A stretch of DNA of 64,000 nucleotides, from positions 1 to 64,000 of the forward strand of contig NZ_OZ244781.1 of assembly GCF_965219595.1 (NCBI RefSeq), read 5' to 3'. The translations under genes and the position numbers were made by a program. Under the pieces are notes generated by a model. The model had not been told where the DNA came from. It made no database searches and saw only the letters and a list, made by a program, of their open reading frames with translations. Of the stretch, positions 1 to 12,000 are shown piece after piece. Each line of letters opens with the position of its first letter. The first letter of the stretch is position 1. The stretch is from Poriferisodalis sp022821985 (lineage in GTDB: Bacteria; Actinomycetota; Acidimicrobiia; Acidimicrobiales; Poriferisodalaceae).

Positions 1-3000
1 CAGCACAGCCTCATGGCCGCCCACAGCCGCCGCCATGCGCACGAACCCGTCATAATCAGCGATGTCGCCCGACGTCGCGTCGCGCGCCGTCGACGTGCGG
101 AACAGCAGCCGGAACCTGTCCCCGTCGCCCAGACCCTCCGGCGCCAGCGGCCACGACGACGGCACCTCGATATCGCCCGTCTCGTCGTCCACGAACGCGA
201 ACCCGAACGGGCCGCCCGACACCCCCGACACCGCCACCCGCTCAGAGCTCGGCGCCCCCACGCTCACCACCGCGAACGGCTCAGAACGCCGACCATTGTC
301 CACCGGCACCACCGCCACCGTCCCCGCCGCCGCACCCGCCGACAAACGCACCCCCGGGTCCTGCACACTGAACGGCGCCGACGTCAACAACTCCACCCCC
401 TCCTGCACCCCCGGACGCAACACCACCCCGAAATCGACGCCCCCCACAACACCCGCCACACCCAACGGCACCGTCACCGACTCAGACCCCGCCAACACAC
501 GATCAACAGCAACCGTCACCGCCACAAAACCAGCAGAACCCGCCGCCCCCTCCACCACACCGCCACCGCCGTCACCACCCGACACCGACACCGACACCGA
601 CACCGACCCCTCACCCACCCTCAACACCGGCGACAACCCATACAACGGCCGCAACTCGCTGCTGTCGCCCAGCGCGGACGTGTGGAAGAGGGTCTGGCCG
701 CCGCCTTTGTCCGCGGACCCCTTCGACACCTGAGCGCCGCCCAACGGATAGTCGTACGCCTCACAGGTGTTGCCGGTGCCCGTCCACGGCTCATAAGGCC
801 GATAATCGCTGACGGACCCCACAGGAACATTGCGCGTCCCGTCTTCGCTGCGCGGATCGTCGCTGTCCCAGCCGGTGGTGACCCCATTGCCCGACGACCA
901 GCCCAAATCGCACAGATCGGCATAGTTGTTGGCCAGCCGCGCCCCGCCCAGCCAATACGTCGGCACACCCACCGTGCTGTCGCCCACCGTCGACGACGCC
1001 GAGCCGTCCTCCCAGCCGCCCGACGGCACAGCCCCGTTGTGATCACCCGGCGCCGCCAAGCCGTTGTGCACCCGCGCCGACGTGCCCGAACCCGACCGCT
1101 GGCCCGACGCGCTGCGCGTCGACGCGAACGCCCTGAACAGCCCCGCATACCGCAGCACCGCCTCATGGCCGCCGACGGCCGCCGCCGCGCGCACGAACTC
1201 GTCGTAATCGGCGATGTCGCCCGACGTGGCATCACGCAGCGCCGAGGTGCGGAACAGCAACCGGAACTCGTCGCCGACGACAAGGCCGTCGGGCTTGAGC
1301 GCCCAGTCATGAGGCACCACCACCGCGCCGGTGTCGTCGTCGATCACCGTCACCGTGAACGGGCCGCCCGTCACGTCGCCCAGCGTCACCCCCGACGCGC
1401 TCGGCGCGCTGCCGCCCGTGCCATAACCGACCGTCGCCCTGGGCCTCGTCACCACATCGTCATCGACCGGAACGAACCGCAGCGTCGCCGACTGCGCCCC
1501 CGCCGCGAGCCGCACCGCCGGGTCCTGCGCGCTGTGCGCGCCCGACGTCAGCAGCGTCACCCCGGCCTGCGAACCCGGATGCAGACCCAGCACGTGATCC
1601 ACACCCACCGCCGAGCCCCGCACCGACAACGGCACCGTCACCGTCTCCGAACCCGACAGCGGCCGCTCCAACGACACCGTGAAACTCCGATAACCGCTGA
1701 CGCCCGCCGCGCCCTCCACCACATCGCCGCCGCTGTTGCCGCCCGCAGCAGTCAACTCCACCGCCACCGGATAACCCGCCACCCTGAACACCGGCGAATA
1801 CCCATACAACGGCCGCTGCTGGGTATTGGCCGCGCTGGCGACGTGCAGCAGCGCTCCGCCGCCGTAGCCGCCCCGCGACACCGCCGACGCGCCCAGCGGA
1901 TGATTCCACGCCTCGCAGAAATTCCCCGACCCCGTCCACGGCTCATGCAGCCGCGCCGTGATGTTCCCGTCGGGCACGTTCTGCGTGCCGTCCTCGCTGC
2001 GCGGATCGTCACGGTCGAACCCGCCGCGCTCCCCCGAACCCGAACCTCTCCAGGCGTTGTCGCACAGGTCGCGGTAGTTGTTGGCCAGCTTCGCGCCGCC
2101 CAGCCAGTACGTCGGGATGCCCGCCGCGTCCGAATCAGTGCCCGAGCCGTCCGCATAGGCAGGGTTGTGGCCGTTGTGCTGGGCGGTCAGCCCGTTGTGC
2201 ACCCGCGCCGTGGTGCCCGAACCCGACCGCTGGCCCGAAGCGCTGCGAGTGGACGCGAACGCCTTGAAGAACCCCACATAGGGCAGCACAGCCTCATGGC
2301 CGCCGACGGCCGCCGCCGTGCGGACGAACTCGTCATAGTCGGCGATGTCCGACGACGTGGCGTCACGCACCGTCGAGGTGCGGAACAGCAGCCGGAACTC
2401 GTCGCCGCTCGCCGAACCCGACGGCGCCAGGCCCCAGTCCCGCGGCACCTCCACCGGCCCCGACTCGTCATCGACCAGCACCATCCCCACCGGCCCTCCC
2501 GAAGCAGACAGCGGAATCGGCCTCGGCGCCGCAGCCGACACCTTGAACACCGGCGACATCGCGAACAAGGGTCTGTGATTGCTAAGCAGTTCGGTGCCGC
2601 CCGTCAGGGCGTCGACGTTGCCATAGGCGCCATGGTTGCTGACGGAGCCCAGCACCCTCCTTGTGCCTTCTATCCAAGCTTCCGTGCCGTTGGCAGAGCT
2701 GCCGGTCCATGGCCCCTGGGTGCGGGTGTGCTCCGCGCCGCTCTCGGTGGTGTCGTCGGCGGCGGTGCTGTCCCAGGAACCGTCGTAGAAGTCGGCGTAG
2801 CTGTCGGCCGCCTTGGCCCCGCCCAGCCAGTAGACCGGAATGCCCGCGCTGTCCTTGGTGGCCGCGGTGGATCCGTCGCTGTAGCCGGGAGTGCTCGAGT
2901 CCCACATGCCGGTGTTCCCCCGGGCGTCGGCCGACGCAGTGGAGGCCACCGCTTGCATGAACCCGGCGTAGGGCACGATGGCGGGGTGGCCGCTGTCGCG

Positions 3001-6000
3001 GGCCGCCTGCTGCACGAACGCGTTGTAGGCGCCGATGTCTCTCGACCAAGCGGTGCGACGCGACGAGGTGATGAACATCAGCCGGAACTCGTCTCCTTCG
3101 CCGAGGCCCGAGGGAATCAGCCCCCAGTCGGGGGGCACCAGCACCTCGCCGTCGTCGTTCGGCGTCACGTCCAGCGGGGCGCTCGGGGCCCGGGACCCGG
3201 TGCCGTAATCGACCACCGCATAGGGCTGGGTGCGCTCGGCGTTGTCCACCGGAGTCAGCCGCAGCGTCGCCTGCTGCCCGCCCGCAGCGAACCGCACCGC
3301 CGGGTGCTGGGGGCTGTGCGGGCTCACGGTGACCAGATACGCGTTCGGGTTCGGCCCGTGCAAGTCGAACGTGAAGTCGTCGCCGACTGTGGCGCCCGAG
3401 ACCGTCAGCGGCACCAGTGCCGTCTCGGAGTCGGCCAGCGGCCGATCAAGACCCACCGTGACCGTCCGGTACCCGGTGGAGTCGCCTGCGCCCTCCACCA
3501 CGTTGCCGGCGGCGTCGCCGTCCGACGCCGACAGCGAGACGCTCACCTTCGAAGCCCCCACCTCGAACACCGGCGACATGGCGAAGACGGAGGCAGTCTT
3601 GGATGTCTTCAAGGCCGACGGGGCGCTGAGATGTGTCGAGTTGCCCACTCGTGCGAACTCCCCGCCGGTACCCAGCTCCCTGTTCGCCTCGGCTGCGCCC
3701 CAGGGCACGCTGCCGGACCATACGAGGAGGTTGACAGTGCGCTCCGCGCCGCTCTCGGTACGGTCGTCGTCGGCGGTGCTGTCCCAGGAGTTGTCGTAGA
3801 AATCGGCGTAGCTGTCGGCCGCCTTGACACCGCCCAGCCAGAACACCGGGATGCCCGCGCTGTCCTTGGTGGCCGCGGTCGAGCCGTCGGCGTAGCCGCC
3901 AGAACCCGAGTCCGCCGCCGGGTCCCACATGCCGGTGTTCTCCCGCGCGTCGGCAGACGCAGTCGAGCCCAGCACCTTCATCAGCCCCGCATAGGGCACG
4001 ATCGCGGCATGGCCGCCTGCGGCGGCCCGCTGCACGAACGCGTTGTACTCATCGATGTCGGCCGACTGGGCGTTCCTCGCCGACGAGGTGATGAACATCA
4101 GCCGGAACTCGTCGCCCGGTTCGAGGCCGTCAGGGATCAGTCCCCAGCCGACCGGCACCACGACGTTGCCGATGTCGTCGTCGACGATGAAGAACCCCAA
4201 CGGCACGCCCGACACCGCCGCGCCGCCTGTGGGGCTCTTCGACGGCGCCCGGTCGCCGGCGCCCACCGCGATCTGCACATACGGCGAGAAGCGCCTGTCG
4301 TTGTCGACCGGGACGAAACGCAGCGCGGCAGTCGTGGCGCCCGCCGCGAGCCGCACCGCCGGGTTCTGCGCGCTGTGAGGGGCAGAGGTGAGCAGCGTCA
4401 CCCCGGCCTGCGTCGCCGGCTCGAGGCCGAACGTGAAATCGTCGCCCGCCGCCGCGCCGGTCACCGTCAGCGGCACCGTCACCGTCTCCGCGCCGACCAG
4501 CGCCCGGTCCAGCGTCAGGGTGACGGTCTTGCGGCCCGTCGAGTCGCTCTGGCCCTCCACCACGTCGCCGTCGCCGTTGCCGTCCGCAGCGGTGACGGTC
4601 ACCGTCGCCTGATCCACCGTGAACGCCGGCGAGTAGCCGTACAGGGGCCGCTGCTGGGTATTGGCCGCGCTGCCCGAATGCAACAACGCACCACCGCCGC
4701 CGTAGCCGCCCCGCGACACCGTCGAAGCGCCCAGCGGATGATTCCACGCCTCGCAGAAATTCCCCGACCCCGTCCACGGCTCATGCAGCCGCGCCGTGAT
4801 ATTCCCGTCAGGCACGTTCTGCGAGCCGTCTTCGCTGCGCGGATCGTCACGGTCGAACCCGCCGCGCTCCCCCGAACCCGAACCTCTCCAGGCGTTGTCG
4901 CACAGGTCGCGGTAGTTGTTGGCCAGCCGCACGCCGCCCAGCCAGTACGTCGGGATGCCCGCCGCGTCCGAATCAGTGCCCGAGCCGTCCGCATAGGCAG
5001 GGTTGTGGCCGTTGTGCTGGGCGGTCAGCCCGTTGTGCACCCGCGCCGTGGTGCCCGAACCCGACCGCTGGCCCGAAGCGCTGCGAGTGGACGCGAACGC
5101 CTTGAAGAACCCCACATAGGGCAGCACAGCCTCATGGCCGCCGACGGCCGCCGCCGTGCGGACGAACTCGTCATAGTCGGCGATGTCCGACGACGTCGCA
5201 TCACGCACCGCCGACGTGCGGAACAGCAGCCGGAACTCGTCGCCGTCGCCTAGGTCGCCAGGCGCGAGCGGCCACGACGCCGGCACCACGATGTCGCCCG
5301 TCTCGTCGTCGATCACCGCGAAGCCCACCGGGCCGCCCGCAGCAGTCAGGACGACGCCCGCGGAAGCCGACGGCGCGTCGTCGCCGTCGCCGTAGCCGAT
5401 CACGATCCACGGCTGAGTGCGGCGGTCGTTGTCGACAGGCGTGAGGCGCAGCGTCGCCGTCCGCGAACCAGGCGAGAACACCACCGCCGGATCCTGCGCG
5501 CTGTAATCGCCGTCGGTCACCAAGGCCACGCCGGGATTGGCCCCGTGCAAACCGAACACGAAATCGTCGCCCGCCGCCGCGCCCCGCACCACCAGCGGCA
5601 CCGTCACCGACTCCGACCCGACCAGCGCCCGATCCAGCGTCAGCGTGACCGTGCGATACCCCGACGAATCCGACGCGCCCTCCACCACATTGCCCTGGGC
5701 ATCACCGCCCGACCCAGCCAGCACCAGCCCCACCGCCGACTCCTCCACCCGAAACACCGGCGACATGGCGAAGACGGAGGCAGTCTTGGACACGTCCAAG
5801 GCCGCCGGGGCGCTGAGATGTGTCGAGTTGCCCATTCGTGCAGACCCCCCGCCGACACCCAGCTCCCTGTTCGCCTCGGCTGTGCCCCAGGGCACGCTGC
5901 CGGACCATACGAGGAAGGCGACGGTGCGCTCCGCGCCGCTCTCGGTACGGTCGTCGTCGGCGGTGCTGTCCCAGGAACCGTCGTAGAAGTCGGCGTAGCT

Positions 6001-9000
6001 GTCGGCCGCCTTGACCCCGCCCAGCCAAAATACCGGGATGCCCGCGCTGTCCTTGGTGGCCGCGGTCGAGCCGTCGGCGTAGCCGCCCGAACCCGAGTCC
6101 GCAGCCGGGTCCCACATGGCGGTGTTCTCACGCGCGTCGGCAGACGCAGTCGAGCCCACCACCTTCATGAGCCCCGCATAGGGCACGATCGCGGCATGGC
6201 CCCCATGGGCCGCCCGCTGCACGAACGCGTTGTACTCGCCGATATCGGTCGAGCGGGCGTCCCTCGCCGGCGACGTGATGAACAACAGCCGGAAATCCTC
6301 GCCGGCGCGGACGCCCGACGGGATGAGCGGCCAGTCCTGCGGCACCACCACAGGAGCGTCGTCGTCGTCGTCGATGAAGAACTCGACCGGGCCGCCGCCC
6401 ACGCTCGGCGCGCCACCGAAGCTGGCCGACGGCGCCCGCGCCCCCTCGCCCACGCCGATGCTCACCCGGGCGCCGACAGGCGCCTTGTTGTCCACCGGGG
6501 CGAAACGCAGCGTGGCACTGGCGGCGCCGGCCGCGAACCGCACCGCCGGGTTCTGCGCGCTGTGCAAGCCCGAGGTGACCAGCGACACCCCGGCCTGCGT
6601 CGACGGCTCGAGCCCGAACGTGAAGTCGTCGCCCGCTGTCGGCCCCCGCACCGTCAGCGGCACCGTCACCGTCTCCGCGCCGACCAGCGCCCGGTCCAGC
6701 GTGAGGGTGATCGTGCGATAGCCCGCCGCGGTGGTCGTGTCGCCCTCCACCACGTTGCCGACAGCGTCACCGTCAGAGGCGGCCAGGGTGACGAAGTCGT
6801 CGATCTTGAACACCGGCGAGTAGCCGTACAGGGGCCGCTGCTGGGTGCTGGCGCCCAGCGCGGACGTGTGGAAGAGGGCCTGGCCGCCGCCTTTGTCCGC
6901 GGACCCCTTCGACACCTGAGCGCCGCCCAACGGATAGTCGTACGCCTCACAGGTGTTGCCGGTGCCCGTCCACGGCTCATAAGGCCGATAATCGCTGACC
7001 GACCCCGCAGGAACATTGCGCGTCCCGTCCTCGCTGCGCGGATCGTCGCTGTCCCAGCCGGTGGTCACCCCACCGCCCGACGACCAGCCCAAATCGCACA
7101 GATCGGCATAGTTGTTCGCCAGCCGCGCCCCGCCCAGCCAATACGTCGGCACACCCACAGAGCTGTCGCCCACCGTCGACGACGCCGAGCCGTCCTCCCA
7201 GCCGCCCGACGGCACAGCCCCGTTGTGATCACCCGGCGCCGCCAAGCCGTTGTGCACCCGCGCCGACGTGCCCGAGGTGCCCGAAGCGCTGCGCGTCGAC
7301 GCGAACGCCTTGAAGAACCCGACATAGGGCAGCACGTCGGCATGGCCGCCCACAGCCGCCGCCGTGCGCACGAACTCGTCATAGTCGCCGATGTCCGACG
7401 ACATCGCATCACGCAGCGCCGACGTGCGGAACAGCAACCGGAACTCGTCGCCGTCGCCCAAGCCGGCCGGCGCCAGCGGCCACGACGACGGCACCGTCAC
7501 CTCGCCGGACTCGTCGTCCACCAGCACCACCCCGAACGGCCCGCCCGCCGGATCGGCGAGCGTCGAGTTCGACGCGGTGGGGGCGCGGGCGTCGGTCCCG
7601 TAGCCCACCACCGCATAGGGCTGCGTGCGCACGTCGTTGTCCACCGGGGCCAGCCGCAGCGTGGCGGCAGCGGCACCCGCCGAGAACTGCACCGCCGGGT
7701 TCTGGGCGCTGTGCAAGCCCGACGTGAGCAGCGACACCCCGGCCTGCGTCGAGGGCTCGAGCCCGAACGTGAAATCGTCGCCCACCACAGCACCGGCCAC
7801 CGTCAGCGGCACCGTCACCGTCTCGGCCCCGGTCATCTCCCGGTCGAGCGTCAGCGTGAACGTGCGGTAGCCCGTGGAGTCGCTCTGGCCCTCCACCGCG
7901 TTGCCGGCGGCATCGCCGTCGGAGGCCGTCATCTCGACGCCCACGTCGTTGTCGGTGATCGTGACCGTGGCGACCGCCTGCGCTCCGAGGTTGTAGCCGT
8001 CGCCCTCGAGCAGCGTCAGGGTGATCGTCTCGCCGGGATCGATGATCTGGTCCTCGGTGACCGAGATCGCGATGACGGCCGCGCCCGACGTGCCCACCAC
8101 CACCGGGCTCGAGGCCACCGTGTAGTCGTCGCCGTTCGTGGCCGACCCGCCGACCGCGAACGCCACGCTGGTATCGGCTTGCGGCGGGGGCGACAGGTTC
8201 ACCACCACGCTGAGCTGCTGGCCGCCTCTCGACGCCTCCGTCGCGGTGTAGGCGGCCGACGCGAACTCCGCCGACGGCGCCGCCACCGAGAACACCGGCG
8301 AGATGCCGAACAGAGGACGCTTGAGGTGCTGCAGAACGATGTTCGCGTTGCCCGAGTTCAGCCCCGCATGGCTCCCGGTCTGCACATGGCCTCCGCTGCC
8401 CAGCACATAGCCCGCCCGCGGCGTGCCGTTGCTGAGGCTGCCGGTGAACACCTCCGCGGTGTCAGTGCGGTCAGCGCCGCTCTCGGTGCGATCGGCTGTG
8501 CTGTCCCAGGAACCGTCGTAGAAGTCGAAGTAGTTGTCGGCCGCCTTGGCCCCGTCGAGCCAATAGACCGCAATGCCCGCATCGCCGGCCGCGGCCGACC
8601 CGTCGGCATAGCCGCCCGCACCGCCGTTGCGACTCCACTCCCACATCTGCGTGTGGGCCCGCGCGCCGACCGAGGCGGTGCTGCCCACCGCCCGCACCAG
8701 CCCCGCATAGGGCACGATCGCGGCATGGCCCCCATGGGCTGCCCGCTGCACGAAAGCGTTGTACTCGCCGATATCGGTCTGGCCGGCGCCGCGAGCCTGC
8801 GACGTCACGAACAGCAGCCGGAACTCGTCGCCCGGTTCGAGGCCCGACGGCTTCAACGCCCAGTCCTCAGGCACCACCACGGCGCCGGCATCGTCGTCGT
8901 CGATGAAGAACCTGAACGGCCCGACCGACACCTCGCCCAAGCTCACACCGCCGCCGACGACGGGGGCCCGGTCGCCTGTGCCTGCGCTGATGCTGACGTA

Positions 9001-12000
9001 GGGCCGGTTGCGCACCTCGTCGTTCACCGGGACGAACCGCAGCGTGGCCGCGGCGGCGCCGGCCGCGAACCGCACCGCCGGGTTCTGCGCGCTGTGCAGG
9101 CCAGAGGTGAGCAGCGTCACGCCGGCCTGCGTCGACGGCTCGAGCCCGAACGTGAAGTCGTCGCCCACCACAGCACCGGTCACCGTCAGCGGCACCGTCA
9201 CCGTCTCCGCGCCGGTCAGCGCCCGCTCCAGCGTCAGAGTGAACGTGCGGTAGCCCGTCGAATCCGACGCACCCTCCACCGCATTGCCGTTCGCGTCGCC
9301 GTCGGCGGCCGTCATCTCGACGCTCATCGAGTTGTCGACGATCGTGACCGTGGCGGTCGCCTGCGCGCCGAGGTTGTAGCCGTCGCCCTCGAGCAGCGTG
9401 AAGGTGATCGTCTCGCCGGGATCGATGATCTGGTCCTCGTTGACCGTGACCGTGATGACGGCCGCGCCCGACGTGCCCACCACCACCGGGCTCGAGGCCA
9501 CCGTGTAGTCGTCGCCGTTCGTGGCCGACCCGCCGACCGCGAACGCCACGCTGGTATCGGCTTGGGGCGCCGGCGACAGATTCACCACCACATCGACGCT
9601 GCGACCCGCGCCCGACGCCTCCGTCGCGGTGTAGGCGGCCGACGCGAACTCCGCCGACGGTGCCTCCACCGAGAACACCGGCGACACCGCGAGCAGCGCC
9701 GAATCTCTCGACGGCTTGCGGCCGGTGTTGATGGAGAGGCGTTCTGAGTTCCAGAGCGCCACACTCGTGCTGCCCAGCTCATGGCCCGGCCGTTTGGCGC
9801 CTGTGTTCCAGCTGCCGGAGAAGAAAGCCCCGCCGTCGGTGCGGTCCGCGCCGCTCTCGGTGGTGTCGTCGGCGGCGGTGCTGTCCCAGGAGCCGTCGTA
9901 GAAATCGGCGTAGCTGTCGGCCGCCTTGGCCCCGCCCAGCCAATACACCGGGATGCCCGCGCTGTCCTTGGTGGCCGCGGTCGAGCCGTCGGCGTAGCCG
10001 CCCGAACCCGAGTTCGCCGCCGGGTCCCACATGGCGGTGTTCTCCCTGGCGTCGACCGACGCAGTCGAGCCGACCACCCTCATCAGCCCCGCATAGGGCA
10101 CGATCGCGGGATGGCCGCCCCCATGGGCTGCCCGCTGCACGAAAGCGTTGTACTCGTCGATGTCGTCCGATGCGGCCTTCCTCTTGCCGGACGTGATGAA
10201 CATCAGCCGGAACTCGTCGCCCGCACCGATGCCCGACGGCTTCAACGCCCAGTCCTCAGGCACCACCACGGCGCCGGCATCGTCGTCGTCGATGAAGAAC
10301 CTGAACGGCCCGACCGACACCGCGCCCGGGCTCGCACCGCCGCCGCCGACGGGGGCCCGGTTGCCGGCGCCCTTCCTGATGTCGATCCAGGGTCGGGTGC
10401 GCTTGTCGTTGTCCACCGGGACGAAGCGCAGCGTGGCGGCGGCCGCGCCGGCCGTGAACTGCACCGCCGGGTTCTGCGGGCTGTGCGGGTCGGACGTGAG
10501 CAGCGCCACGCCGGACTGGGAGGAAGGGCTGAGCCCGAACGTGAAATCGTCGCCCACCGTGGCCCCGGCCACCGTCAGCGGGATGGTGATCACTTCATTC
10601 CCCACGAGCGCGCGGCTCAGATTGAGGCTGAGGGCTCGGTAGCCGGTGCTGCCGTCGGCGCCCTCCACCACATTGCCGTCGCCGTCGCCGCCGGATGCGG
10701 ACGCCGTCACGTCGATGACCGGCGATCGGCGCACCTGCACAGCGACCGAGGGCGGAGACAGCCCTCCGAGGGGGTAGTCGTCGGTGCCGGCGGTGATGGC
10801 GTGGGTGATGGTGACGGCGCCCGGCGCCACGCCGGTGACGGTGACCTTCTTGGGGGTGCGCCAGTCGTCGGAGTCGAACGACACCGCCGACGACACGGCG
10901 GCCTTGCCGGTGTCGCTCGAGGCGGGCGTGACAGTGACCGTCCCGCCCGGGTCGCTGGCGAGTTGCACGTCGTATTCCACGGTGCTGCCCGCGCTCAGCT
11001 CCAGCTCGTCGGGGGAGACCGCCACGGCATGTCCCGCGTCGGCCACGCTGAAATAGACGGTCTCGTCGGTGGTGTCGGTGTCGTAGCGGTAGGGACCCCC
11101 CGCCGAGCGCGCAAAGAATCTGATGAGGTACTGGCCGGGCATGGCGTCGGTGTCGGCGTCGTCGTCGAAGGGAAGGCGCAGAGCCAGCGTGTGCGGGGTG
11201 TTCCAGTTGCCCGCCGCGCCCGGCGTGACATCGACCCGTGACTCCACGAGCGGCGTCTCGGGGTCGTGGTCGATGACCACCTGGTTCCGGTCGACTCTCG
11301 GCAGGTCGTACAACTCGGTGAACAGAGGGTCCGCTCCCGCGGGTCTCTCCAACACGGAGGCGAAAAGCCGAGTATTCGCACCCGGGTCGACTTCCAGCTG
11401 CACCGTCAACGTGCGGCTGTCGCCCTCAGTCAGCGCGATGCTCGACCCGTCGCCGCCCAGCCCCGACGCGTCGACCACCACCGATTGCGTGCCGTCGAAG
11501 ACGACGACCTCGACTCGGCCGACCGCGCCCACCGCAGCATCGAGCGGATCGGAGAGACGCACCTCGAAGGTCTCAGGAGGCTCGCGCACATTGTCGGAGG
11601 CGATGTCCACGGTGATGGTCTTGGCGGTGTCGCCGGGGGCGAACACCAGATAGCCCGGATCGGCGGTGTAGTCGCCCGTCGGCGATGCCGGATCGATCCA
11701 AGCGGAGCGTCTCAGCGAAGGGTCGACAACGGGGGTTCCGGCGGACCAGTAGACCGATGCCGGCACGAGGGTGTCGCCCGTCTTGGTGACGGTGAGCGTC
11801 ACAGAGCCCTCCGGCTCATACCCGTGATACTCCCGGGAGCTGAACGCGAGGGCGGGGGCGTCGGCGTCGTCTTCGATGACGCCCAATGCGGTGCCGCCGA
11901 AGGGATGCACGCCGGGGGCGTTCGTGCCGCTGGGGGTGCCGAGCGTCACGGTGAAGTAATGGTCGCTCTCGTAGACGCCGTCGTCGGTGGTGGCGACAGC

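Noticed and set aside
13..5253. Plus-strand open frame of 1746 codons (and similar ones at 5545-9747, 9781-11241, 11266-13224, 13393-15600)
   Set aside because: They are the exact antisense register of the giant gene. The peptides are low-complexity Arg/His/Ala/Gly without domains, and the openness follows from GC-rich codons on the other strand.
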